Made by a program: the position numbers and the translations under genes
Notes under the pieces: model-generated
Seen by the model: only the letters and a program-made list of their open reading frames with translations
Told to the model about the DNA's origin: nothing
Databases searched by the model: none
From: an uncultured Clostridia bacterium
GTDB taxonomy: Bacteria; Bacillota; Clostridia; Oscillospirales; Acutalibacteraceae
DNA length: 63,656 nucleotides
NCBI GenBank assembly: GCA_947598155.1
Contig: CANQFC010000008.1
Location: forward strand, 1-63,656
Reading direction: 5' to 3'
In this document: positions 1 to 7,571 of the stretch, one piece after another
How positions within the stretch are numbered: position 1 is the stretch's first letter
Layout of the letters: the number at the start of each line of letters is the position of its first letter

Positions 1-1
1 T

Positions 2-73
2 AAAACCAACAAAGAAATTCCTATGGTAATGATAGTAAGGCTTAAGAAGGTAAAACGTGATAGCTTAAAATAA
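2..73 (+). CDS. C-terminal fragment of an unidentified + strand protein
   Basis: An open frame enters from the left edge and stops with TAA at 71-73, giving about 23 basic residues (ends RLKKVKRDSLK). An intrinsic terminator for the same strand follows 35 bases later, which is the main support that this is the true end of a gene. It is too short to assign to a family. Its setting in the accessory left arm fits a mobile-element gene, but that is inference only. Confidence 0.25.
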   Translation, partial: KTNKEIPMVMIVRLKKVKRDSLK

Positions 74-107
74 ATTCCAATTTGTCGAACTTACTCTAAA
101 TTAGCAA

Positions 108-139
108 AGACCGCTTACATCGTGTAGGCGGTCTCTTTT
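108..139 (+). terminator. Intrinsic terminator
   Basis: A 12-bp stem (108-119 with 123-134, one G-T wobble, core GACCGC/GCGGTC) has a tight 3-base loop and is followed by TCTTTT on the + strand. It ends transcription coming from the left edge. It also lies downstream of the minus-strand small gene starting at 324, so it may work in both directions. Confidence 0.75.
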
Positions 140-144
140 CGTAT

Positions 145-324
145 TCAGATATATTTGATTTTGAGCTTTCTTTTCTTGGTTGAAAGCACCTTGCAGAGAA
201 CATCGTCAACTCCGTCGGTGTATCTGCCTTGTGAAATCAGACTGTTCTTTAAGCGGATAAGTGTTTGTATTACTCTGCTATATTCGTCATCATTAAGATA
301 GATATGGAACTTTTCTTCTCTCAC
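145..324 (-). CDS. Small conserved-looking hypothetical protein (59 aa)
   Basis: Short, charged protein with an acidic start (REEKFHIYLNDDEYSRVI) and a very basic end (STKKRKLKIKYI). The longer reading frame opens at 339, but the best start is GTG at 324: an AGGA ribosome binding site sits about 8 bases upstream, and the GTG overlaps the TGA of the upstream gene as GTGA, a classic translational-coupling arrangement. From memory, similar small proteins occur near relaxase and mobilization genes in clostridial conjugative elements; this was not checked. No enzymatic motif is visible. Its role is unknown, but co-translation with the zinc-ribbon/nuclease-like protein suggests a shared function. 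Confidence 0.6.
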   Translation of the reverse strand: MREEKFHIYLNDDEYSRVIQTLIRLKNSLISQGRYTDGVDDVLCKVLSTKKRKLKIKYI

Positions 325-1712
325 AGTCGCTTCCTCCATTCATTGAATTTTGCTCTGATTACCGAAACATCTGCTTCGACATCAGAATAAATAAAGATAT
401 GTACGCTTTTGAAAACTGCTTTTACTCTGTCGGCATACTCCGCTTCCGTTTCGGTTGTCTTAAAAGGGAGTTTTACGAGTTTTATATTTCGTTGCTTGCA
501 TAAGTGGCTTTTGAGAACCTCCATATGTTCTGAGCCGTTCGTAAATTCTATCGCCAGCTTTTCTGACGGAATGTATGTTTCAAGAGGTATTCCCAATAGT
601 TTATCTGAACCGAGCTGTACCTTTAGTCCTTTTTGATTGGCGTAATAGGCGACAGCCAAGCCGGGGAACACGGATCGATATTCGCTTTCGCATACGGTGC
701 ATTTTTCTCCGATAATTGTTCTGTCGCTGATTTTTGCTTTCCAAGAGTGTCCAAGTGAACATTTCCACCACACACTTTTCATTGACTTTCTTGACACTTG
801 TGTCGGGAGCAGAGAGTTTTTTTCGTAATCCCATTCAGCAAGCAGTTTCCTGTCCGTTGTGGCTAAATCATTGTATCCTGCAAGAACCGCCCTGTCCGCA
901 CAAACCGGGCATACCGTTCCTTTTACACGGGCATTTATTACGGACTTCCACTCATTGCCGCAGGTCTTACACTTCCACCAAACATTGCGTCTTGATTTTG
1001 CGTTTACCTCATCAGGTAATAGAGGATAATTTCTTTCTGACCACTCGGCGGCAAGGTCAGGGTGCGTAGTCGCCAAGTCATTAAATCCTTTAAGCAATGT
1101 ATATCCACTACAATACGGACATCTGCTCCCACCGGAACGGGTTGAAATAAGAGTGTACCACTCGTTTCCGCAATCTCTGCATTTCCACCAAGCCTTACTG
1201 TTTGCAAAGGCTGTTACCATTGTAGGCTGCAACGGAAGATTTCTGTCAGACCATTCAGCAGCAATATCAGGATACTGTGAAGCAAGGTCATTGAATCCTG
1301 CAAGGACTTTATTATGTGAGCAGTATGGACAGCCTGTGCCGTTTACCGTTCTGCTTTTAACGCTTGCTTCCCATTCGTGTCCGTGTTTGCATTTCCAAAT
1401 AATCTTCTTATGAGAAGCGACAGAAACCTCAGTAGGCTTTAATTCGTTCTTTTCAGACCACTCCTGAGCCAGCAGGGGCTTCAATGTGGCTAAATCATTG
1501 ATACCCTCTATTACTCTCGCTCCTGAGCATATCGGGCATTTCTCGCCCTTTGAGCGAGCTTTGACGCTCGTTTCCCACTCGTGTCCGCAAGCACCTTTCC
1601 ACCACACTCTTTTATTTGAACCGAAGGTTATCTTATCCGGCGTCAGCGGTAAATTCTTCTCTGACCATTCAGGAATAAGCTCCGGATGAACGCTTGCTAA
1701 ACTGCCCGTCAT
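321..1712 (-). CDS. Zinc-ribbon repeat protein with nuclease-like C-terminal domain
   Basis: 463 aa. Five or more tandem units of about 60 residues share the pattern NDLAT..P.LA.EWS.(K/R)N..L.P..V, then W.C..GHEW or W.C..CGNEW, then CP.C. This is the treble-clef/zinc-ribbon family known as DUF4379 (PF14311), with paired CxxC knuckles that should bind zinc. The last 110 residues differ: LGIPLETYIPSEKLAIEF followed by NGSEH and RNIKLVKLPF resembles the core of Vsr/PD-(D/E)XK-type endonucleases, where the E..IP..KLAIEF segment carries acidic metal-binding residues. A nucleic-acid-binding or cleaving role is inferred. The ribosome binding site AAGGAAGGGG precedes the ATG. It overlaps the next gene by 4 bases. 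The accessory location makes a mobile-element or defence role plausible but unproven. Confidence 0.75.
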   Translation of the reverse strand: MTGSLASVHPELIPEWSEKNLPLTPDKITFGSNKRVWWKGACGHEWETSVKARSKGEKCPICSGARVIEGINDLATLKPLLAQEWSEKNELKPTEVSVASHKKIIWKCKHGHEWEASVKSRTVNGTGCPYCSHNKVLAGFNDLASQYPDIAAEWSDRNLPLQPTMVTAFANSKAWWKCRDCGNEWYTLISTRSGGSRCPYCSGYTLLKGFNDLATTHPDLAAEWSERNYPLLPDEVNAKSRRNVWWKCKTCGNEWKSVINARVKGTVCPVCADRAVLAGYNDLATTDRKLLAEWDYEKNSLLPTQVSRKSMKSVWWKCSLGHSWKAKISDRTIIGEKCTVCESEYRSVFPGLAVAYYANQKGLKVQLGSDKLLGIPLETYIPSEKLAIEFTNGSEHMEVLKSHLCKQRNIKLVKLPFKTTETEAEYADRVKAVFKSVHIFIYSDVEADVSVIRAKFNEWRKRL

Positions 1713-1793
1713 AGTACAACCACCCCTTCCTTTGTGATTATCCCAATTATATTGAGAAAATCGGGATTGGTGTAGTTTGCGAATAATAAGAAA

Positions 1794-1822
1794 GACCTTG
1801 GGAGAAAATATCTCTCAAGGTC
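1794..1822 (-). terminator. Intrinsic terminator after the PAP2 gene
   Basis: On the minus strand GACCTTGAGAGA pairs with a partly matching TCTCCCAAGGTC and is followed by TTTCTT. It lies 26 bases past the stop of the PAP2 phosphatase gene. Confidence 0.6.
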
Positions 1823-1847
1823 AATAAGTGATTCCTCAGTTAGAATT

Positions 1848-2513
1848 TTATCTTTCCTGTCGGGCAATAAGAGTGGTTACACTATAATAAATCATCACTA
1901 AACCCGCACTTAAAATTGCCCCGCCAATAATATCAGTAATCCAATGAACACCGGATATCAACCTGCCAATTACCATAAAAGCAGTAAATGCAATTAAAGC
2001 AAAGGCAAATGCTCTTTTCATTTTTGTATTTCTAATTCTACTGTTTAGCTGCATAACAGCTGTCGGCATAACACACATAACAAGCAAGGTTGTCGATGAT
2101 GGATACGAAGCTTCAAGAAAACCGTTAATCAATACCGGGCGGTAATTGACAACATAAAATTCAAAAAACAAATATGCCGCCATTACAACAATATAGAATG
2201 CTCCCAACACCAAAATACTGGAATCGACCTTGAATAAGCTTTTTCTTTTAATAAGCTGTATAAGTCCAAGCAACGCAAATCCCAAAATAAAGCAAAGCGG
2301 TATCAGTCCTAACCAGTCCGTAACGGTATATATTGCCATATGCACACCTGTCAGGCTGTGGATAAAGCCGTTCAAGGTTGCAAATCCAACAGAAGAGTTT
2401 TGTGGCCCGATGGGCTGAACATCAATAAGGCTTATTGCCACTGTCCACAAAATAAATAACACTACCATTGCTATTCCTGAAAGCAATACTTTTTGACTTT
2501 TTTCTTTTTTCAT
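1848..2513 (-). CDS. PAP2-superfamily membrane phosphatase
   Basis: About 221 aa, with five or six hydrophobic segments. PAP2 signatures are visible in order: VNYRP (motif 1, RP), SYPSSTT (motif 2 region) and GRLISGVHWITDIIGG (motif 3, with R, H and D). Motif 2 normally reads PSGH; here it is PSST, so the usual general-acid His is absent at that position. The family dephosphorylates lipid phosphates such as undecaprenyl diphosphate or phosphatidate. The start is taken as ATG at 2513, because AAAGGA lies 9 bases upstream; an in-frame TTG at 2522 is less likely. It sits downstream of a membrane-bound XRE regulator on the same strand, which may control it. Confidence 0.8.
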   Translation of the reverse strand: MKKEKSQKVLLSGIAMVVLFILWTVAISLIDVQPIGPQNSSVGFATLNGFIHSLTGVHMAIYTVTDWLGLIPLCFILGFALLGLIQLIKRKSLFKVDSSILVLGAFYIVVMAAYLFFEFYVVNYRPVLINGFLEASYPSSTTLLVMCVMPTAVMQLNSRIRNTKMKRAFAFALIAFTAFMVIGRLISGVHWITDIIGGAILSAGLVMIYYSVTTLIARQER

Positions 2514-2621
2514 TTTTATCAATCCTTTGCCATAATTATTTGGCTTTCGCCTGTTTACAATATAGGCGGAATGAATAAAAATGAAAAGAATTTCACCGTC
2601 ACATTGGCGACACGCTTCGTA

Positions 2622-3227
2622 TCATCGCCATTTTATCAGCATCAGAGACTTTATCGCCAAGAAAACAAAAGTGAAAAAGGCTGCATAAGGTTGAAGTGTT
2701 ATCATAAATTCTATTGTAGCAACTGTGCTTAACACAATGGATATTTGATGTTTGTGTTTCAACCAAAACACTGCTTCATAATTTTGTAGAGCGAGAAGCA
2801 AAACACCTGTAAGTACAATTCCAAATACAATAATTAAATACGGTATTTTGATATACTGCGGGGTACCTGTCAGCGAAAGTAAAGATACCTCTTTTATAAT
2901 CTCATCACCCTTTTGTCCAAAGAAAGGCAGAAACAGAAACATAATCAAACTGCAATCGAGTAAACCAAACACTAAGTCGCTTGTATGTTTTTCCTTTTGC
3001 TTATTATCCTCGTCAGCAATTTTAAGTATTTCTTCACCGGACAATAACTCATCTATTGACACTGAAAAAAACTTTGAAATTGCTTTTAATGACTCGATAT
3101 TGGGAACTCCTCTGCCGGATTCCCACTTAGAAATTGCAGTGCGAGACACAAATAACGCTTCCGCAAGTTCTTCCTGCGTGAGTCCTTTTTCTTTCCTCAA
3201 CTCTTGTAATTTTTCACTTAATTCCAT
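2622..3227 (-). CDS. XRE-family regulator with C-terminal membrane domain
   Basis: 201 aa. Residues 1-60 form a typical Cro/C1 helix-turn-helix (LSEKLQELRKEKGLTQEELA, then SRTAISKWESGRGVPN). The remainder has three or four transmembrane stretches. The layout matches clostridial XRE regulators fused to membrane domains, which may sense a membrane signal. The start at 3227 is chosen over the longer frame at 3236 because AAAGGA is 9 bases upstream of 3227. It is followed on the same strand by the PAP2 phosphatase gene with about 108 bases between. The target genes are unknown. Confidence 0.8.
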   Translation of the reverse strand: MELSEKLQELRKEKGLTQEELAEALFVSRTAISKWESGRGVPNIESLKAISKFFSVSIDELLSGEEILKIADEDNKQKEKHTSDLVFGLLDCSLIMFLFLPFFGQKGDEIIKEVSLLSLTGTPQYIKIPYLIIVFGIVLTGVLLLALQNYEAVFWLKHKHQISIVLSTVATIEFMITLQPYAAFFTFVFLAIKSLMLIKWR

Positions 3228-3274
3228 AATAAACATTCCTTTTGCACTCAGATACGAATGTATCCTTTATTAGA

Positions 3275-3305
3275 AATGGGCAATCCCACTATGGGACTGC
3301 CCATT
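3275..3305. repeat. Perfect-looking hairpin without T-tract
   Basis: The arm AATGGGCAATCCCA pairs with TGGGACTGCCCATT (one wobble), loop CTA. It lies upstream of the XRE gene and has no poly-T on either side, so it is more likely a regulatory or recombination-site structure than a terminator. Confidence 0.5.
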
Positions 3306-3337
3306 CATTCCGTAAATTATGCGATTTTTTAGTCTCT

Positions 3338-3377
3338 GCACCGTTTTTAGCACCGATTGGTGTAAATTTGGTGTAAA
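3338..3377. repeat. Short repeat array resembling integrase arm-binding sites
   Basis: Two copies of GCACCG (3338-3343, 3350-3355; 12-base period) are followed by two copies of TTGGTGTAAA (3357-3366, 3368-3377; 11-base period). The second pair is roughly inverted relative to the first. Helically phased short repeats beside a candidate core site are characteristic of arm-type sites bound by tyrosine recombinases. No integrase gene is present in the window. Confidence 0.4.
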
Positions 3378-3397
3378 GAGGTAAATTTATTCAGTTT

Positions 3398-3433
3398 GGA
3401 AAGTCCCGAAACCCGCATAAACACTGGCTTTTT
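3398..3433 (-). other. att-like sequence directly past lysS
   Basis: Read on the minus strand, the 36 bases starting one base after the lysS stop match 30 of 36 positions of the sequence at 63599-63634, which lies 14 bases after the guaA stop. The shared core is TTTATGCGGGTTT, preceded by CCAGT. The two copies are in inverted orientation in the window but have the same orientation relative to the gene they follow. An attachment or insertion site is inferred. Confidence 0.4.
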
Positions 3434-3434
3434 C

Positions 3435-4949
3435 TTACTTGTCGTTCGGTAAGGACTTCATTGTCGGGAACAATAAAACATCTCTGATAGCGGGGGAATC
3501 GGTGAGCAGCATTACAAGTCTGTCTATGCCGTAGCCGATACCGCCTGTTGGGGGCATACCGATTTCAAGAGCGTTAAGGAAGTCCTCATCGGTATGGTTG
3601 GCCTCTTCGTCGCCTGCCTCAGCCGCCGCGTCCTGAAGTTTGAATCGTTCGCGCTGGTCAATCGGGTCGTTAAGCTCCGAATAAGCGTTGCACATCTCCC
3701 ACCCGTTTATAAACAGCTCAAAGCGCTCAACATATTCAGGCTTTTCGGGCTTTCTCTTTGTAAGAGGAGATATGTCAACCGGGTGATCCATAATAAACGT
3801 AGGCTGAATAAGCTTGTCCTCGCAGAACTCCTCAAAGAATAAATTGAGAATGTCGCCCTTTTTGTGCCTGTCCTCAAATTCAATATTATGCTCTTTGGCA
3901 ATTTTCTTTGCCTCTTCGTCGCTTTTTATTGCGTCAAAATCCACGCCCGCATATTTCTTTACGGCATCAATCATAGTAAGGCGCTCAAACGGCTTGCCAA
4001 GATCAATTTTATGCTCTCCATACGTAATTTCGGTAGAATCGCAAACCTCTTTTGCAAGATAGCGGAACATATCTTCCGTCAAGTCCATCATACCGTGATA
4101 ATCCGTATAGGCCTGATAAAGCTCCATAAGCGTAAACTCCGGATTATGGCGTGTATCGACTCCCTCGTTGCGGAAAACTCTGCCTATCTCATAGACTTTC
4201 TCAAGCCCGCCGACGATAAGGCGTTTTAAATAAAGCTCAAGAGAAATACGCAGTTTAACGTCCTCATTCAGAGCATTGTAATGCGTTTCAAACGGTCTTG
4301 CCGCCGCTCCGCCCGCGTTTGAAACAAGCATCGGAGTTTCAACCTCCATAAAACCGCGTTCGTCAAGATAGCGGCGAATCGAAGAAATTACCTTACTGCG
4401 CTTAATGAATGTTTCCTTAACCTCAGGATTTACAATTAAGTCAAGGTAGCGTTGGCGGTAACGGGTATCAGTATTTGTAAGGCCGTGGAATTTTTCGGGA
4501 AGCGGAAGAAGTGATTTGGAAAGGAGCCTTATTTCCTGAGCATGGACGGAAATTTCCTCCGTTCTGGTTTTAAAAACAAAACCTTTTATCTCAATAATAT
4601 CGCCGATGTCCCAAGCCTTTTTAAACGCGGTATAGCCTTCCTCGCCTACATCGTTTATTGAAATATATGACTGTATTCTGCCAAGCTTGTCCTGAATTGT
4701 GGCAAAGCTTGCCTTGCCCATAATGCGCCTTGCAATCATTCTGCCGCAAATTGAAACGGTTTTTCCCTCAAGAGCGTCATAATTTTCTTTGATTTCAACG
4801 CTTTCGTGGGTCTGGAGCGCCGTTGTGATTTGAAACGGGTCCTTGCCCTCCTCCTGAAGCGCTTTTAGCTTGTCAACACGAATCTGCCTGAACTCGTTTA
4901 CGTCTATCTCTTCCTCAGAAGCGGACGCGTTCTTGATTTCATCTGCCAT
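3435..4949 (-). CDS. lysS: Lysyl-tRNA synthetase, class II
   Basis: 504 aa, the normal length. It charges tRNA-Lys with lysine in the cytoplasm. An N-terminal OB-fold anticodon-binding domain (about residues 60-165, GKTVSICGRMIARRIMGKASFATIQD) is followed by the class II catalytic core: motif 1 around RRYLDERGFMEVETPML, motif 2 FRNEGVDTRHNPEFT, and motif 3 GGIGYGIDRLVMLLT near the C-terminus. It is preceded by GAGGAGAGG close to the ATG. It lies downstream of greA, as in many Firmicutes, with a hairpin between them that may reduce read-through. Its 3' end abuts the accessory left arm. Confidence 0.98.
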   Translation of the reverse strand: MADEIKNASASEEEIDVNEFRQIRVDKLKALQEEGKDPFQITTALQTHESVEIKENYDALEGKTVSICGRMIARRIMGKASFATIQDKLGRIQSYISINDVGEEGYTAFKKAWDIGDIIEIKGFVFKTRTEEISVHAQEIRLLSKSLLPLPEKFHGLTNTDTRYRQRYLDLIVNPEVKETFIKRSKVISSIRRYLDERGFMEVETPMLVSNAGGAAARPFETHYNALNEDVKLRISLELYLKRLIVGGLEKVYEIGRVFRNEGVDTRHNPEFTLMELYQAYTDYHGMMDLTEDMFRYLAKEVCDSTEITYGEHKIDLGKPFERLTMIDAVKKYAGVDFDAIKSDEEAKKIAKEHNIEFEDRHKKGDILNLFFEEFCEDKLIQPTFIMDHPVDISPLTKRKPEKPEYVERFELFINGWEMCNAYSELNDPIDQRERFKLQDAAAEAGDEEANHTDEDFLNALEIGMPPTGGIGYGIDRLVMLLTDSPAIRDVLLFPTMKSLPNDK

Positions 4950-4973
4950 TTTAACCTCTCCTCTGCCGAATTA

Positions 4974-4997
4974 TGAAAACAGGGCGGTTACCGCCCC
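4974..4997 (-). terminator. Hairpin with short T-run between greA and lysS
   Basis: On the minus strand GGGCGG-TAA-CCGCCC is followed by TGTTTT. It is short enough to allow partial read-through, so lysS could be transcribed from the greA promoter at a reduced level. Confidence 0.5.
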
Positions 4998-5054
4998 GTT
5001 AAGGCTGACGGGAATAACCCGATATGCCAAAATATTATTAAAAAGTACTATCAG

Positions 5055-5522
5055 TTATTTTAAAATAGCGGTAATTTTAAACTGAAGCTGACCTGAGGGA
5101 ACTTCTACAAATATCTTGTCGCCCTTTTTATGGCCGATAAGCGCCTTGCCCACGGGTGATTCATCGGAAATTTTACCGTTTTCGGGATCTGCTTGTGCAA
5201 AGCCGACGATGGTATATGTGAATTCGTTCTTCTTTTTATCCTGAAGCGTAACAGTTGAACCGATATGCACATTTTCCGTTCCAAGGGAGTCAACGTCAAT
5301 AATCTTCGCGTGCTTAACTATGCTTTCAATTTCGCTTATGCGGGCTTCAAGCTTTGCCTGATCGCTCATAGCTTCATCATATTCCGAGTTTTCGGAAAGG
5401 TCCCCGAAGCTTCTTGCCACCTTTATTTTTTCAGCGGCTTCTTTTCTGCCGACGGTTTTTAGCTGTTCAAGCTCCGCCTCAAGTTCTCTTAAAGCCTCTA
5501 TGGTAAGTTGTGTTTCTGCCAC
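5055..5522 (-). CDS. greA: Transcription elongation factor GreA
   Basis: 155 aa. It rescues backtracked RNA polymerase by stimulating transcript cleavage. The N-terminal coiled coil carries the family signature (L..LK.VGRKEAAEKIK.ARSFGDLSENSEYDEA, with the acidic tip residues), and the C-terminal FKBP-like domain holds SPVGKALIGHKKGD. The start is the GTG at 5522 because AAAGGAG (5531-5537) is correctly spaced before it; the frame is open further upstream but has no such site. A clear sigma-A promoter lies at 5597-5625, and a GGGCGCTTTAAGCGCT hairpin sits in the 5' untranslated region. Confidence 0.97.
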   Translation of the reverse strand: MAETQLTIEALRELEAELEQLKTVGRKEAAEKIKVARSFGDLSENSEYDEAMSDQAKLEARISEIESIVKHAKIIDVDSLGTENVHIGSTVTLQDKKKNEFTYTIVGFAQADPENGKISDESPVGKALIGHKKGDKIFVEVPSGQLQFKITAILK

Positions 5523-5596
5523 GATAAAAACTCCTTTCATTTTCCGTGAAAAAACGCACGGTAACAACAGCGCTTAAAGCGCCCATATATTTAGAT

Positions 5597-5625
5597 ATTA
5601 TATTAAAAAAAAGCCGGTATGTCAA
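5597..5625 (-). promoter_or_regulatory. Sigma-A promoter of greA
   Basis: TTGACA (5620-5625), a 17-base spacer, and TATAAT (5597-5602) on the minus strand. The -35 box overlaps the stop region of the preceding gene. Confidence 0.85.
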
Positions 5626-6194
5626 GAAAAATAAAAGTTTCGGATATTCTTTTTTTCTCCGTTAACCATTATACTGTTAAAACGGCACTCGCCTATTGAA
5701 AATACTCCGCACAGCTCATACAGAGCGGCGGCGAATTTATATTTTTCCACTCTGTCTGGCTTAAGGCCGCAATAGATTGCGGGTATGTCAAAATCATTTT
5801 TGTCCGCGCCGATTTTCACAATGGTTTCCCCGCAAAATATTATACCCTTTTCTTCAATAAATTCGGCATTTCCCGCAAGCCTTTCAAGGATAAACGACGC
5901 TGTATTTTTTATAAGAATTTTATGGAGCAAATCGCTGTCAAATTCGCCAATTCCCCTTACATTCGGTAAATTTATATCTCCGTCAAGAATCAGCCTTTGG
6001 GCGCACCTCCCGACTTCAAAAATTACGCGCTCAAAATCAATGCCCTTTTTCCCTGCTGTCACGGTTAAATGATAAAACGGAGCGCCGCCGATAACGGGCA
6101 CTGTTACCAGCGAGTAGTCGTCTTTCATCAGGCCCCCGAACAATCTTTCGGCAACGCTGTTTTTGCGCCGATTTACGCTGAGAATACAAAACAT
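5622..6194 (-). CDS. Hypothetical protein of unknown family
   Basis: 190 aa, mixed alpha/beta composition, no signal peptide or membrane segment and no motif I recognise. The C-terminal part (KYKFAAALYELCGVFSIGECRFNSI) may form a small domain. The start at 6194 is chosen because GGGGGGA lies six bases upstream; the open frame extends to 6233. It sits between the S41/M23/ftsX/ftsE group and greA, on the same strand, with a hairpin-rich 155-base gap upstream. Function cannot be assigned. Confidence 0.7.
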   Translation of the reverse strand: MFCILSVNRRKNSVAERLFGGLMKDDYSLVTVPVIGGAPFYHLTVTAGKKGIDFERVIFEVGRCAQRLILDGDINLPNVRGIGEFDSDLLHKILIKNTASFILERLAGNAEFIEEKGIIFCGETIVKIGADKNDFDIPAIYCGLKPDRVEKYKFAAALYELCGVFSIGECRFNSIMVNGEKKNIRNFYFS

Positions 6195-6239
6195 AAAAAA
6201 TCCCCCCTGCACAATATATGCAGGAGGAATCAAAATAAG

Positions 6240-6326
6240 TTCAATAAGGGGCTTGCCTCGTCAAGCGGCGTGGCAAGAGGAGCGGTATAAACCGCGTTGA
6301 GGAACTGAACCCCGCCTATATAGGCG
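6240..6326 (+). repeat. Dispersed repeat copy followed by three hairpins
   Basis: A copy of TTCAATAAGGGGCTTGCC at 6240-6257 is followed by inverted repeats: CTTGCC/GGCAAG (6252-6257 with 6272-6277), GCGGT/ACCGC (6282-6286 with 6291-6295) and CGCCTATATAGGCG (6313-6326, extended by CCC/GGG). None has a T-tract. The block fills the gap between the S41 gene and the hypothetical gene and could be a small palindromic repeat element or a structured RNA. Confidence 0.5.
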
Positions 6327-6349
6327 TGGGACATATTGCATAAGTTAAT

Positions 6350-7555
6350 TTAAGAATCCGTCATCAGAGCCAGCGCCTTTTGATACTGCGCGTCTTCGTC
6401 AAGCGAGAGCATCTGAAGACGGTCGTTTTGTTCGGCGGTAAGCGTAACCTCATTGTCACACTTGAGGCCGACTCCGTCATAAGACTCGCTTTTATACGGT
6501 AAAATCTTAGCAACGGTAAGCTTTACCGCTCCGCCGTCCGAAAGCTCTATAATTTTCTGCATTGTACCGTTACCCGCGGTAGTTGTACCCACTAAGCTTG
6601 CCGCGCCGAAATCGCGTAAATCGCAGGCGAACAATTCCGCAGAGCCGGACGTACCGGAATTCACAAGCACGCACATTGACATTGTAATCGAATCCGAATC
6701 CGACGTAAACGTTTCAATGACGTTCCCTTTTTTGTCAACCGCCGTGGCAAGAGCGCCCGTACCCTCAGTCGCAACGGGGACAATTAAATCAAGACAAGCG
6801 GTAGCATACGGGACAAAGCCGTCAGCATTGCCGCGCACATCAAAAATTACCGAAGATATTGATTTATCTGCCATATATTTCAGCGCGTTTTTAAGCTCCT
6901 CGGCAGTATTTTTGTAAAAGGCAATTATTTTAATATAACCGACTTTTTCATTTACCAAACTGTAATAAACGGTCTGCATAGTGTAGCCTTTGGCAACCTT
7001 AACCGTTTTTTCCTCATTATTGTGGACAAATTTAACCGTAACCTCGGTAAGCTTACCGCCCTCTAAGCTCTGCATTAGGCTTTGCGCGTTTAGAGCGGTT
7101 ACCTTTGTACCGTCAATTTCGGTTATCACGTCGCCCTTATTCATCCCCTGAAGCTTTGCGGGAGAAGCGTCGGCCACTTCCGAAATATAAATTCCGTTGC
7201 TGACCTCATCATACAGCGCAACAACGCCTATACCGCCCTTTTCGCCCTTTTCCATCTGCTTATACTCTACATATTCGTCAGCGGTCATATAAGCGCTGTA
7301 ACGATCGCCAAGGCCATCGGCGTACCCTTTTGAAATCATTGAATTTAAAAGATTTTCATTTATTTCACCGTAATAGTTTTCACGGATAACGTCGTCAATT
7401 TCAGAAATTCCGGAATACATTCCCGCTCTGCCCGAAACATCCTTAATAAGATTATTATAGGAATACATAAGGATTGTCATTGTAACCGTGACGGCCAGCG
7501 CAACAGCAATAAAAATCAGCGAAATGGTAAGCCCTAAGGATATTTTCTTATTCAA
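6350..7555 (-). CDS. S41 (C-terminal processing) peptidase homologue, catalytic dyad lost
   Basis: 401 aa: an N-terminal membrane anchor (residues about 8-33), a PDZ domain (about 95-185, GIGVVALYDE..ASPAKLQGMNKGDVITEIDG) and an S41 core. Aligned by eye to CtpA/CtpB proteins, the nucleophile segment is GTSGSAE instead of SASASE, placing Gly304 where the catalytic Ser belongs. The Lys segment TAGNGTMQ has Asn329 where TFGKG has Lys. The spacing between them is exactly conserved, so an alignment slip is unlikely. It is probably a non-proteolytic PDZ/scaffold protein, or it uses another residue. The start is TTG at 7555, with AAAGGA about 10 bases upstream. It is the last gene of the ftsE-ftsX-M23 group. 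Confidence 0.9.
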   Translation of the reverse strand: MNKKISLGLTISLIFIAVALAVTVTMTILMYSYNNLIKDVSGRAGMYSGISEIDDVIRENYYGEINENLLNSMISKGYADGLGDRYSAYMTADEYVEYKQMEKGEKGGIGVVALYDEVSNGIYISEVADASPAKLQGMNKGDVITEIDGTKVTALNAQSLMQSLEGGKLTEVTVKFVHNNEEKTVKVAKGYTMQTVYYSLVNEKVGYIKIIAFYKNTAEELKNALKYMADKSISSVIFDVRGNADGFVPYATACLDLIVPVATEGTGALATAVDKKGNVIETFTSDSDSITMSMCVLVNSGTSGSAELFACDLRDFGAASLVGTTTAGNGTMQKIIELSDGGAVKLTVAKILPYKSESYDGVGLKCDNEVTLTAEQNDRLQMLSLDEDAQYQKALALMTDS

Positions 7556-7571
7556 CGCGAATCAGTCCTTT

